Source: Amphritea japonica ATCC BAA-1530 (GTDB lineage: Bacteria; Pseudomonadota; Gammaproteobacteria; Pseudomonadales; Balneatricaceae). Taken from it: a DNA stretch of 64,000 nt. The position numbers were made by a program, and so were the translations under genes. Position 1 is the stretch's first letter. Each line of letters opens with the position of its first letter. The notes beneath the pieces are model-generated. The model was not told where the DNA came from and did not search any database. It worked only from the letters and a program-made list of their open reading frames with translations. The DNA lies in NCBI RefSeq assembly GCF_016592435.1, contig NZ_AP014545.1, positions 2,054,693-2,118,692 of the forward strand. The letters run 5' to 3'. Positions 54,824 through 63,830 of the stretch are shown piece by piece.

Positions 54824-57559
54824 TTAATGCTGTAAACGGTACCGCTGCCAATCTTCGGTCGGCTCATTCAGCATCATCTCCATTTCCACTACATCCTCAT
54901 CCATGTTGTAGTGGTTTTTAAATCCAAGTTTCAGCGCTAATCCCTGCATCCCTTTGTTAGACGTCAGGGTTGACCCCATAAACAGCAAGGTACCCCGCGC
55001 TTTGCAGTAATCGATCGCTTTTTGCATCAACACGATACCCAAACCCTCTCCCTGAAGGTCATCACGAATAACCACCGAAAATTCAGCTCGAATATTATCG
55101 GCGTCGGTGACTGCCCGAACCACACCCAGAGTTTCCCAACCGGGCTCGTCTTTACGCGGAGAGGTGACTATAAATGCCATCTCCCGGTCATAATCGATCT
55201 GAGTCCAGTTTGCTAACTCCTGATGCGTCGGAATCCCCCTGCTGTAAAAATATCGCAGACGGATCGATTCCGGGCTGAGCTGATTGTAAAACTCCAGATG
55301 ATTGGGCTCATCCTCACCCCGTATCGCCCGCAATACAGCTTTACGGCCGGACTTACGTAATGTTACATGTTCGCTCAGATGCTCTGGGTATGGCGAAATT
55401 GCCAGTACCGAAGGCTCTCCCAGAGAAACAGCAACATCCACCGCTAACACACCACGACGATTGATCAGCATTGGATTAATTTCCAGGCCTTTCAGGTTAG
55501 GTAACTCAACCACCATCTGTGAAAGCTTAATGAGCAGATTACTCAGCTGTTCCAAATCCCGTTCTAACTGCTCACTATTCTCTCTCAGAACCGAATAGAT
55601 ATGCGAAGTACTGATTAGCTGACGCGCCAGACTGAGGTTCAGCGGCGGTAACATAACCTGCCGGTCAGCCAGAACATCGACTGAATACCCCCCTTTACCG
55701 AACACCAGTAAGGGACCGAATACCGGATCTCGGGTGATCCCCATATTGATCTGTAGTGACTGAAAACCCCGCTTCATTTGCTGTACACAGAAACCCTGCA
55801 CATCATCTTCTGGAAAGCGCTCCCTCACCCTATACGTAAGCTGAGTAACCGCCTGCTTAACGTCAGCACTGGAAAACAGATCCAGGGCCAGGTCTTTCCA
55901 ACGGGGCTTGTCTTTATTGTCATAGTTAAACGGATAAATATTGTCCCGGTGCATCACTTTAACGGCAACCGCGCCACCTAACTTTGTCGCAATATCGACA
56001 ACACCTTCCACATCATCCGCATAATGCGTGTGGGAGACGGGAATATCGTACTGGTCCAACAGGTCAGTGGCTTCATTGTGCGTCAGGTAATCACGCCCTT
56101 CTGCCAGCGCATCGGCAATCAGCTTTTTCGCCCGCAGATGATTCTGTTCGTTCTGATCTACAAAAGGAGCCGGTGTTTGCTTCATTACCGCCTGATTACG
56201 GCGAAACTCAACCATATGCATAAATGCATCAACCGCTTCCTCAGGCGTAATAAACGTTGTAATTCCTGCTGAATTAAAGTGATTTCGTGACTCAATGGCA
56301 GTGCTTCGTCCCATCCAACAGGTAAGGATATTACGAGGTGTATTGCGCGCCACTTTGATGATCTCTTCAGCGACATCAATACCTGGCGCCAAACGAGTCG
56401 GCGCGTGCAGCACCAACACGGCATCGACATTCGGATCTTTGGTTAGCAGCTGAGTTACCTTAGCAAAGCGTTCCGGTGTTGCATCGGAATGCATATCAAT
56501 CGGATTTTTCAGGTTCCAGTGATCCGGCAACACTTCCCGCAGGGCTGTGACCGTGTCCTCACAGAGTTCAGATAACTCACCACCACTGCGCAGCAACTGA
56601 TCGGTCGCCAGTGCATTTGGCCCCATTCCATTACACACCAGCGCTAGGCGTTCACCACGCATCGGCTTCATACGGGTCAGAGTCTCAAGCGCATTGTAGA
56701 GCTGGTCAACCGTATCAACGCGAACCACACCGGCACGACGCAGTGCCGCATCATAGATGAGATCTTCATCTTTGATGCCCAGCGCTGGCTGATTTACTTT
56801 TTCGTCCTCAAACACCATATTGGATTTAAGCACCAGCACCAGCTTGTTCCGCGATGCCGCCCGTAATGAACTAAGCAGGTCTCGGGAAGAGCCGACAAGG
56901 TGATCCAGCTGTATCAGAATTGACTGAGTGTAAGGATCTTGTGCGTAGTAATCGATGATAGAAGGAAGATCAACATCCACCCCTTCACCCAGCGTTAGAA
57001 AATGAGAGAAACCAATCTCCTGGCCATTCGCCCAGTCGATCATAGCCGTGCCAAGTAAACCCGATTGGCCAACGTAGCTGACCTTACCTTTACGAATATT
57101 CAGGTGTGAATAGCTGGCGTTCATCTTATGGGCTGACACCAACATACCCATGCAATCAGGCCCTAATATACGGATGCCGTAAGGCTTAGCGGCCTCCATA
57201 ATCTCATCACGCATACTCCGGCCCAGCGGCTCACTGGCGCGGGACAAACCACCGGTGAGGATCATCGCTGCCTTCACCATATTCGCGCCTAATTTACGAA
57301 TCAGCTCTGCTACCGACCCGGCCGGTGAACAGATAATTGCCAGATCAGGCATCTCCGGCAACTTTGATAACGACTTATAGCAGGTCACACCGTAAACCTG
57401 ATCATAGCCCCGCTTATTGACCGCCATTAATTTACCTTCAAACCCACCATCCAGCAGGTTCTGGAGGACGATGCCTCCCATGCTGTTCTCTTTTTCTGAT
57501 GCTCCAAACACCGCAATCGATTTAGGCTTAAAAAAACGTTTGAGATATTGTGTACTCAA
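54824..57559 (-). CDS. NDP-forming acyl-CoA synthetase/GNAT protein (Pat/PatZ-like)
   Basis: A 911-residue protein acetyltransferase-type fusion. The N-terminal CoA-binding domain starts LKRFFKPKSIAVFGASE. Succinyl-CoA-ligase-like domains follow (SYVGQSGLLGTAM, LVCNGMGPNALATDQL), then an ATP-grasp domain (about 490-715). A C-terminal GNAT domain (about 745-905) has VVIRDDLQGEGLGIVLMQKAIDYCK, the acetyl-CoA loop. Pat proteins acetylate lysines of acetyl-CoA synthetase and others. The start is TTG at 57559 because GGAG lies eight bases upstream; the longer frame is unsupported. Confidence 0.92.
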   Translation of the reverse strand: MSTQYLKRFFKPKSIAVFGASEKENSMGGIVLQNLLDGGFEGKLMAVNKRGYDQVYGVTCYKSLSKLPEMPDLAIICSPAGSVAELIRKLGANMVKAAMILTGGLSRASEPLGRSMRDEIMEAAKPYGIRILGPDCMGMLVSAHKMNASYSHLNIRKGKVSYVGQSGLLGTAMIDWANGQEIGFSHFLTLGEGVDVDLPSIIDYYAQDPYTQSILIQLDHLVGSSRDLLSSLRAASRNKLVLVLKSNMVFEDEKVNQPALGIKDEDLIYDAALRRAGVVRVDTVDQLYNALETLTRMKPMRGERLALVCNGMGPNALATDQLLRSGGELSELCEDTVTALREVLPDHWNLKNPIDMHSDATPERFAKVTQLLTKDPNVDAVLVLHAPTRLAPGIDVAEEIIKVARNTPRNILTCWMGRSTAIESRNHFNSAGITTFITPEEAVDAFMHMVEFRRNQAVMKQTPAPFVDQNEQNHLRAKKLIADALAEGRDYLTHNEATDLLDQYDIPVSHTHYADDVEGVVDIATKLGGAVAVKVMHRDNIYPFNYDNKDKPRWKDLALDLFSSADVKQAVTQLTYRVRERFPEDDVQGFCVQQMKRGFQSLQINMGITRDPVFGPLLVFGKGGYSVDVLADRQVMLPPLNLSLARQLISTSHIYSVLRENSEQLERDLEQLSNLLIKLSQMVVELPNLKGLEINPMLINRRGVLAVDVAVSLGEPSVLAISPYPEHLSEHVTLRKSGRKAVLRAIRGEDEPNHLEFYNQLSPESIRLRYFYSRGIPTHQELANWTQIDYDREMAFIVTSPRKDEPGWETLGVVRAVTDADNIRAEFSVVIRDDLQGEGLGIVLMQKAIDYCKARGTLLFMGSTLTSNKGMQGLALKLGFKNHYNMDEDVVEMEMMLNEPTEDWQRYRLQH

Positions 57560-57830
57560 GAGACTTTCTCCGATGACCTGGAAACAGGCCGCCACGGCCT
57601 GATATAAATACTGCTGTCATTCTACATTACGCAGGTGCAGCATAAAACGTATTCGACAACTTTTGTGACCGAAATCATAAAGCCGGTTCGAAGTTGATAT
57701 AAACACAGTTCATTAACGGCTACAGAGACTAATTTTCAACATCGCTGCGTTGTTATAATGCTTATGACTATAGCAAACCAACCTCGAACGTAACCGGTCA
57801 AAAGCCCTCAGGAAGGCGCAAAACGGGCAT
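57560..57830. other. Intergenic region upstream of the Pat gene
   Basis: No convincing gene is seen. It carries the Pat promoter area on the minus strand. On the plus strand a TATAAT lies at about 57754 with no gene behind it. A GCTGCGTTG stretch resembles one upstream of phaC. A small plus-strand RNA ending near the 57831 hairpin is possible but unsupported. Confidence 0.5.
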
Positions 57831-57852
57831 AAAAAAACCCGCTAAACGCGGG
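57831..57852 (-). terminator. Terminator of the duplicated-domain lipoprotein gene
   Basis: On the minus strand CCCGC/GCGGG with a 5-base loop is followed by seven T, 49 bases after the stop codon. Confidence 0.9.
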
Positions 57853-57900
57853 CTTTCACACTATAGAGTCAGATGTTTAAAAAAACAGTTAACGCTTATG

Positions 57901-58467
57901 TTACAGGGCGTTAATTTCTTTAAAACGCTCAACCAGCGCTGCGGGATATTTTTTCTTATTACCACTGTTCAGCACAAAAACAACCGACTGCCCCTGAGGC
58001 CCGGTACCTATCTGGGTCAAACGGTAGGCCGCTTCACCGGTAGCACGTACCGCTTCCATATCTTCCAACGTACTAAAGACATACAGGCGACCATCTTCTG
58101 CACGCATCTCACCATAAAAAGTCTCGTCAGCAGGCATATTGCCGCTATACATCTCTACACCCGCGATACCTGACAATTTTTTCTTATCTTCGGCGCGCAG
58201 ACCAAATACCAGAGTCTCATTCTTAGGGCCTTCACCGATTAAAACTTTACGATAAGAGGTCTCACCCACTGTAAGAAATTCTTGATACGTCGCAAAGTCA
58301 TCAAACACATAGTGACGACCTTCATGATCAACTTCGTACAGATCCTGGTTATTCAACTCAGGTGCGGTCGCCATTTCTTGCTTTACGTCTTGTGTCTGAC
58401 AAGCCGTCATTGTCAGCGTTACCGCTGTAATAGCTGTAGCTATAGCTGCTTTTTTCAAAAAGGACAT
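57901..58467 (-). CDS. Lipoprotein with a tandem internal duplication
   Basis: A 188-residue protein with a lipobox (LTMTAC, Cys23). It is made of two related units of about 56 residues. The first contains GRHYVFDDFATYQEFLTVGETSYRKVLIGEGP then ETLVFGL and DKKK. The second contains GRLYVFSTLEDMEAVRATGEAAYRLTQIGTGP then QSVVFVL and NKKK. Each unit looks like a small alpha/beta fold reminiscent of YHS-type modules, but I cannot assign it. It is probably an envelope protein and monocistronic. Confidence 0.85.
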   Translation of the reverse strand: MSFLKKAAIATAITAVTLTMTACQTQDVKQEMATAPELNNQDLYEVDHEGRHYVFDDFATYQEFLTVGETSYRKVLIGEGPKNETLVFGLRAEDKKKLSGIAGVEMYSGNMPADETFYGEMRAEDGRLYVFSTLEDMEAVRATGEAAYRLTQIGTGPQGQSVVFVLNSGNKKKYPAALVERFKEINAL

Positions 58468-58645
58468 ATTTTTCCCCAGGGGTTATCTTATCTGCCGAAA
58501 GCTATTAGCTTTCGGCACTCATAAATTCCACCCGAAGGGTAAAGCGTTAAAATGACAGATTGGTTGCTTTAATATGTCGTATTGATGACAAGAGCAGTAT
58601 CCGTGATAAAACCTTTGTTTCCGGCCTGAACCTTTATGCAGGCCC

Positions 58646-58894
58646 TCAGGTTTCATCCAGTAGAGAAAAGGAAAGAAAGGTCGTGAACAGTCCCAGTGTA
58701 ATGACAACTGGCGGTATAGGCAGTATCAGCATCAACAAACCCGAAGCGATCCACAAACGGCGTACCCAGCGAAGCCGGGCACGATAGGCAGAGGTAAATT
58801 TACGACGAAAGAAATGACGACTATCCGGCTGCCGGCTTCCCATCCATTCAGGTAGCAGCAAAAACAAATAGAATCGAAACAGCTCAAACCCCAT
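58646..58894 (-). CDS. Small single-helix membrane protein
   Basis: An 82-residue basic protein with a hydrophobic N-terminal stretch (FELFRFYLFLLLPEWM), an Arg-rich middle and one clear TM helix (about 50-77, LWIASGLLMLILPIPPVVITLGLFTTFL in part). GGAGG five bases before the ATG at 58894 is a strong ribosome binding site and decides the start. Not recognised. Confidence 0.65.
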   Translation of the reverse strand: MGFELFRFYLFLLLPEWMGSRQPDSRHFFRRKFTSAYRARLRWVRRLWIASGLLMLILPIPPVVITLGLFTTFLSFSLLDET

Positions 58895-58996
58895 TATCAC
58901 CTCCATCTGAAACGCCTCATTTCAGCTTATCAAAGATTGGGGAAATTGCTTGCTATGACTTAATGAAATCCAAAAAAGCTGACGACTATAAATCGA

Positions 58997-60109
58997 TTAA
59001 TAGTCCGCCACACGGTAAAGCACGGCATCCCGGTAACCGGTAATAATCCGAATCAAGCCTGATAGCTGATGATTAAGTTCGACGTCACCGCTATCCACGA
59101 TCAAAGGCCGTCCGTCCAACTCTTTTAACTTACTTTTAGTCGCAACGACGATGATATTATCCCGCCCCAAACGCCTTAACAACTCAGGACTCAACTGCTG
59201 ATTCCCTCTACCAATAATATGTCCCTGACCACCGATAACGGTTATCACCAAACGGGCTTTACGCCCTTCGGTCATGGCCAATAGCTGTTGGGCTGTCAGG
59301 TCGCTACCAATTAACTTACCGTTTTCAATCAGATCGACGCCCAGAAGAGTATTGTCCAACCCCAGATGTTCCATCAAGGCCTGTACAGTGGAGCCCGATC
59401 CCATAATATAACGAACATCATCTTCCATAGTTTCTGTAAAATCGGCGGCAATATCGTCCAGCACCAACTCTTCAATCTCACGGCCACCTTCTTTAGTGTG
59501 CTGCATAAAGCGCCCCTCCTCCGGGACCAGCAACTCACCATAATACTTAGCTCGAACCCGGCCCTCACGGAAAGCCTCTTCGTCTATATCACGCACTTCC
59601 TGATCCGCCAAAGTGACTAATTCTCCACGCACCAGCATAGCCACAACTTCACCCGCCGCTTTTGGTGTTACCGTGTACACACCTGAATGGATTTTTACCC
59701 CGGCCGGGATACCCAATACAGGGGTTGAATCACCGATGGCATGACAGATATTCCTAGCGGTGCCATCACCGCCGGCAAACAAAATCAAATCCACCCCCAG
59801 AGCAGCCATTTCGCGCGCGGCCCGTTCAGTATCCGCCGCAGAGGTGTGCCCTTGTTTAATAGCGCCTAACACCTGTGGATCGAAACCTGCAACGCGAGCA
59901 CAATCTTCACCCATTTCACCGGGATAGGTTATCAGCTCAATCTCCAGTCCTTTTAACGGTTCCAGAGCTTGCTGGCTACGCAAGTTTGCCTTTGGTTCCG
60001 CACCCAGTGCTAAGGCCTTTTTTGCAGTGGCTTCACCATCACTGCCTTTCAACCCAACACTGCCGCCAACACCCGCCAGTGGATTTATGATTAAACCTAA
60101 ACGAAACAC
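58997..60109 (-). CDS. ATP-NAD kinase family protein
   Basis: A 370-residue member of the AcoX/NAD-kinase-like family. GLIINPLAGVGGSVGLKGSDG is at the N-terminus, and the kinase motif FAGGDGTARN (GGDGT at 113-117) follows. VLGIPAGVKIHSGVYTVTP is characteristic of the AcoX-type subgroup, whose substrate is not settled. It starts with GTG immediately after the PilZ gene stop, with AGGAG inside the PilZ gene, so it is tightly coupled. Confidence 0.9.
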   Translation of the reverse strand: MFRLGLIINPLAGVGGSVGLKGSDGEATAKKALALGAEPKANLRSQQALEPLKGLEIELITYPGEMGEDCARVAGFDPQVLGAIKQGHTSAADTERAAREMAALGVDLILFAGGDGTARNICHAIGDSTPVLGIPAGVKIHSGVYTVTPKAAGEVVAMLVRGELVTLADQEVRDIDEEAFREGRVRAKYYGELLVPEEGRFMQHTKEGGREIEELVLDDIAADFTETMEDDVRYIMGSGSTVQALMEHLGLDNTLLGVDLIENGKLIGSDLTAQQLLAMTEGRKARLVITVIGGQGHIIGRGNQQLSPELLRRLGRDNIIVVATKSKLKELDGRPLIVDSGDVELNHQLSGLIRIITGYRDAVLYRVADY

Positions 60110-60832
60110 TTATAACTCCTGCCCGAAATGATCAAGATTGCCCGTTTCAATGAGAAATTGCTGGTAAACAAATGCAGCGAGAATCAAACGGGTATCCTCA
60201 TCCAGATCAAAAAATTTAAAACCATGGTTATAGACACTACCGGACTCAACGGAGGTTGAATGTACATTTCGCAGTTCGATCGGCACTAGCAGTACCTGAT
60301 CAATATTGGCGATAGCAAGCCGGGTAGTCAGGTAAAAACGATCGCCAGCGGTACCCAGAGACCGGGGCAGTTGCAAACACACGCCCCCAGGACTGATATC
60401 AATACAGAGCGCACCGGCAGGCAGGCCTTCACGCTCGGCCATCTCATCATAATCATCGATTGAACAGCTAAGCCGTACCGTTATACGGGAGTGCTCCCGA
60501 ATTCGCTTCTGCTCGATCTGTTCCGGGTATGCCAATACCCAGTAGCCAAACGGCTGATCATATTGTTTGAGTATTTTACAACTAAAATTACAGATCCGAT
60601 TACCACTAACCAAACGCAGACTGGCAATATTACCTTCATTAATCAGTGAAGAAGCCCCACTTTTTATTGAAGGAGCTGAAATCATCAAACCATTGTTTTC
60701 AGAGTAACCCAGTAACTTAGCGGTAAAGCGTGCCCGGGGTGAGCGAATCTCAACGCGGACAGGCTCGCCAATCTGAAGCCGTAATTCAGATAGCGGTTTA
60801 TCGGTTTGAGCTGATTCAAGTTGCAAGGTCAT
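60110..60832 (-). CDS. PilZ-domain c-di-GMP receptor (YcgR-like)
   Basis: A 240-residue protein with an N-terminal YcgR_2/PilZN-type domain (VRVEIRSPRARFTAKLLGYSENN in part) and a C-terminal PilZ domain. The c-di-GMP motifs are RxxxR at 112-116 (RIREHSR) and DxSxxG at 145-150 (DISPGG). YcgR-type proteins couple c-di-GMP to flagellar or surface behaviour. It is the first gene of a two-gene operon with the ATP-NAD kinase family gene. Confidence 0.9.
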   Translation of the reverse strand: MTLQLESAQTDKPLSELRLQIGEPVRVEIRSPRARFTAKLLGYSENNGLMISAPSIKSGASSLINEGNIASLRLVSGNRICNFSCKILKQYDQPFGYWVLAYPEQIEQKRIREHSRITVRLSCSIDDYDEMAEREGLPAGALCIDISPGGVCLQLPRSLGTAGDRFYLTTRLAIANIDQVLLVPIELRNVHSTSVESGSVYNHGFKFFDLDEDTRLILAAFVYQQFLIETGNLDHFGQEL

Positions 60833-60897
60833 TAAACCCTATCCATTTAGGCGTATAAGTAGGTCATTATCCAATAAAGTTATAACGCAACAAAGCC

Positions 60898-62043
60898 TTA
60901 TTCCAGGATAAACCCAACGGCTTTGAGCTGATCAGCCAGCGCTTTATCAGGTTTAACGCCCTGAAGCTTCGCTGCTGCACACTCTCTGCGTACCGGGTAC
61001 CGTTTACGCAGCAAATCAAACCTCTGCGGCTGGCTGCCGGTATCTATCAACGAATCGATGAATCGCTGATGATCCGCTTCAGGCTGATAAACCCGATGCA
61101 CAATAGTGGCCAGGTCTTCGCTCCCATCAAGCACAATCTGCAGAGGACTGTCAGCTTCAGCCAGACAGTCAGCCAGTTCAATCTCAGGTTGTATCCCCAC
61201 ATGCTGGCAAAAAGCAGTATAGAGCATCCATGTGCCTCTGATTTTGCCATCCAGACTATAGCCAGCAATATGTGGCGTACCAATACGCACCTGCTGCGCC
61301 AACTGAGGGTCCACTTTGGGCTCCTCTTCCCACACGTCCAGCAGTAACGTGACATCCGGGCGCTTCCGGTGCCAGTCCAACAGGGCCACATTATCAATAA
61401 CGGGCCCCCGACCGGCATTCAGCACGATTGAATCCGGTTTAACCATTGGCAGGTTTTCAGCATTAAGAAGGTGATAGCTAGGATACCTTCCCTCCTTTAT
61501 TAAGGGAGTATGCAGGCAGATAATATCGGCTTGTTGCAGTAATGATTCAAGCTGGACAAAGCCCTGATCACCGGCGGCTTCACGGGGAGGGTCATTTAAC
61601 AGCAACTTAATACCCAGCGCTTCCAATCGCTGTTGCAAGCGTCGACCTACATTGCCGACACCGACGATTCCCACAGTTTGATCCTTCAGCTTAAAGCCCT
61701 TCTCTGAGGCAATTAGCAACAGGTTACTTACCACATATTCTGCAACCGCATCCGCATTACAGCCTGGCGCACTGGAAAAACCAATCTCTCTGTTCTTTAA
61801 AGCCGCTTTATCGATATGGTCAGTACCTATCGTCGCCGTGCCCACAAAATGAACAGGGGATGTCGCTATCAGTTGCTCACTAACCTGTGTTACCGAGCGC
61901 ACCAACAGAAGGTCAGCCTCCTGAAGATCACTGTTCTGAATAGTCCTGCCCGGCAATCTGGTAATCTTACCAAAGTGACCAAACAAGCGATCCAGTGCGG
62001 GAATATTTTCATCTGCGACGATATTCAGGTTGGTTAGCTTCAA
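60898..62043 (-). CDS. pdxB: Erythronate-4-phosphate dehydrogenase
   Basis: NAD-dependent dehydrogenase of the DXP-dependent pyridoxal phosphate route. It is 381 residues. LNIVADENIPALDRLFG is the usual PdxB start. The Rossmann motif GIVGVGNVGRRL, RGPVIDN, and the catalytic HIAGYSLDGKIRGT identify it. The C-terminal PdxB dimerisation domain is present. It starts with TTG at 62043, with GGAG five bases upstream; a TTG four codons earlier is less well spaced. Confidence 0.94.
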   Translation of the reverse strand: MKLTNLNIVADENIPALDRLFGHFGKITRLPGRTIQNSDLQEADLLLVRSVTQVSEQLIATSPVHFVGTATIGTDHIDKAALKNREIGFSSAPGCNADAVAEYVVSNLLLIASEKGFKLKDQTVGIVGVGNVGRRLQQRLEALGIKLLLNDPPREAAGDQGFVQLESLLQQADIICLHTPLIKEGRYPSYHLLNAENLPMVKPDSIVLNAGRGPVIDNVALLDWHRKRPDVTLLLDVWEEEPKVDPQLAQQVRIGTPHIAGYSLDGKIRGTWMLYTAFCQHVGIQPEIELADCLAEADSPLQIVLDGSEDLATIVHRVYQPEADHQRFIDSLIDTGSQPQRFDLLRKRYPVRRECAAAKLQGVKPDKALADQLKAVGFILE

Positions 62044-62093
62044 AGATGGCTCCAAAGGTTAAAAATCAGCTGGTTAAGGGACGAAACGCCGAT

Positions 62094-62099
62094 TATAAT
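62094..62099. promoter_or_regulatory. Shared divergent -10 element for pdxB and the WGR-like gene
   Basis: ATTATAAT reads TATAAT on both strands (plus 62094-62099, minus 62098-62093). It could serve as the -10 for pdxB (leader about 43 nt) and for the WGR-like gene (leader about 48 nt). -35 boxes are weak. Confidence 0.45.
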
Positions 62100-62153
62100 T
62101 GCCCGCCTTACGGTTTGACATCATTTTCCGGACAAATTCATTCAGGTTATTTT

Positions 62154-62402
62154 TTGATTATTCGCTGGCGTAAACAAAAGGATTATTTCATAGTCCGACT
62201 CTATCAGGATCTGATGGGGGACTGGGTGCTGAGCGAGTCCTGGGGGAACACCCTGAATGAGAAAGAAGCGATTAATCACACTATTTTTCATTGCTACCAT
62301 GAAGCCCGCGCACAACTCAGGGAGATCAGCCGGCAGCAAAAATCCCTCGGATATAAGAAAACCGTCTCTAAAGAGCAGCAGATCGAACTCGACTTTGGCT
62401 GA
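62154..62402 (+). CDS. Small WGR-like domain protein
   Basis: An 82-residue protein. KDYFIVRLYQDLMGDWVLSESWGNTLN resembles the WGR domain, a nucleic-acid-associated module, followed by a charged helical tail. Family function in bacteria is unclear. The frame is open upstream to an ATG at 62046. However, TTG at 62154 has AGG seven bases before it and lies after the likely -10 at 62094, so I prefer the short form. Divergent from pdxB. Confidence 0.65.
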   Translation: MIIRWRKQKDYFIVRLYQDLMGDWVLSESWGNTLNEKEAINHTIFHCYHEARAQLREISRQQKSLGYKKTVSKEQQIELDFG

Positions 62403-62448
62403 TAGCCGACACCTCTCTTACCTAGTTAACAAATTAATTACTCGCTAA

Positions 62449-62465
62449 TGGTTGGCATCCAACCA
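62449..62465. repeat. Inverted repeat between the WGR-like gene and trpB
   Basis: TGGTTGG-CAT-CCAACCA is a perfect 7-bp-arm inverted repeat, 99 bases before trpB and 47 after the WGR-like gene. It could be an operator or a hairpin; there is no T tail. Confidence 0.5.
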
Positions 62466-62563
62466 CAGCAACGATATATTTCTCCTTTATATAACAATAT
62501 TACACATAGCGTGACGGGCGGCATCGGTTAAATTTCCGCCATTTGAATTGAGAGAGAGATTTT

Positions 62564-63766
62564 ATGAGTAAGTTTGATTTTGCCCCAATGCCTGATACAG
62601 ACGGATTTTTCGGTAACTACGGTGGCCAGATTATTCCTCCAGAGCTTAAGAAAGTGATGGATGATATTAACCAGGCTTACGAAGAAATCCGTCAGACGGA
62701 AGCCTTCCAGACTGAACTAATGCAGCTGAATCAGGACTACGTTGGCCGTCCCAGCCCTATCTATCACGCAAAACGCCTGAGTGATCAACTGGGTGGCGCG
62801 CAGATCTACCTAAAGCGTGAAGACCTGAACCACACCGGCGCACATAAAATAAACCACTGCCTGGGTGAGGCTCTGTTAGCCAAGTTCATGGGTAAAAAGA
62901 AAGTTATCGCTGAAACCGGTGCTGGTCAGCACGGTGTTGCACTGGCGACGGCTTGTGCTCTGGTAGGCATCCCCTGTGAAATCCACATGGGTCAGGTGGA
63001 CATCGAGAAAGAACACCCAAACGTTACTAAGATGAAAATCCTCGGCTGCAAGCTGGTACCTGTCACCCGCGGTACCGCCACCCTGAAAGACGCTGTCGAC
63101 AGCGCCTTTGAAGAGTACCTGAAAAACCCTGAAGAGTTCATCTATGCCATCGGTTCAGTCGTTGGTCCACACCCGTTCCCGAAAATGGTGCGTGATTTCC
63201 AGAGCATCATAGGCCGCGAAGCCCGCCAGCAGTTTAATGATCGACACGGCAAAAATCCGAACATCATCACCGCTTGCGTAGGTGGTGGTTCTAATGCCAT
63301 GGGCTTGTTCACGGCCTTCCTGAATGATGACGAGGTCAAGATTGTCGGTGTTGAGCCTGCCGGTTTAGGACTGGATACAGACAAGCACTCGGCGACGATG
63401 ACCCTGGGTAAGCCAAGCCAGATCCACGGTATGAAATGCTATGTTCTGGAAACGGAAGACGGCGAACCTATGCCGGTTCACTCTATCGCATCGGGTCTCG
63501 ATTACCCGGGTGTCGGCCCACAGCACTGCTACCTGAAAGATATCGAGCGAGTTGAATATCACTCTGTCACTGACGACGAGTGTCTCAACGCCTTTATGAG
63601 CCTGTCTCAGGTTGAAGGTATCATCCCCGCACTGGAAAGCGCCCACGCTGTTGCCTGGGCGATGCGTGTTGCACCCACCCTGTCAGAAGATCAGAACATC
63701 CTGATCAACCTGTCCGGGCGTGGAGACAAAGACGCCGATTACGTAGCTGAGAAGCTGGGACTGTAA
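62564..63766 (+). CDS. trpB: Tryptophan synthase beta chain, stand-alone variant
   Basis: PLP enzyme joining indole and serine to tryptophan. It is 400 residues. The PLP lysine is Lys95 in HTGAHKINH, the catalytic Glu117 is in AETGAGQHG, and GGGSNAMG is the phosphate site. The N-terminus reads [21 protein letters not shown] rather than the common GGRFVPETL form, and the helix after the lysine reads HCLGEAL rather than NALGQAL. No trpA follows in the remaining 234 bases, so it lacks the usual partner locally. Confidence 0.95.
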   Translation: MSKFDFAPMPDTDGFFGNYGGQIIPPELKKVMDDINQAYEEIRQTEAFQTELMQLNQDYVGRPSPIYHAKRLSDQLGGAQIYLKREDLNHTGAHKINHCLGEALLAKFMGKKKVIAETGAGQHGVALATACALVGIPCEIHMGQVDIEKEHPNVTKMKILGCKLVPVTRGTATLKDAVDSAFEEYLKNPEEFIYAIGSVVGPHPFPKMVRDFQSIIGREARQQFNDRHGKNPNIITACVGGGSNAMGLFTAFLNDDEVKIVGVEPAGLGLDTDKHSATMTLGKPSQIHGMKCYVLETEDGEPMPVHSIASGLDYPGVGPQHCYLKDIERVEYHSVTDDECLNAFMSLSQVEGIIPALESAHAVAWAMRVAPTLSEDQNILINLSGRGDKDADYVAEKLGL

Positions 63767-63804
63767 TTCAAAAAAAAGGCACAAAGAAATAAGCCTCAAA
63801 GTAT

Positions 63805-63830
63805 AAGCGGTTACTATAGGTAACCGCTTT
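63805..63830 (+). terminator. Hairpin downstream of trpB
   Basis: A 10-bp perfect stem AAGCGGTTAC/GTAACCGCTT with a 5-base loop and a short T run, 38 bases after the trpB stop. Beyond it, to the window end, I see no gene. Confidence 0.75.

Noticed and set aside
57754-57860. Small plus-strand RNA gene upstream of the Pat gene
   Set aside because: There is a TATAAT, but no good -35 and no T-tailed hairpin on that strand. The 57831 hairpin is oriented for the minus strand.
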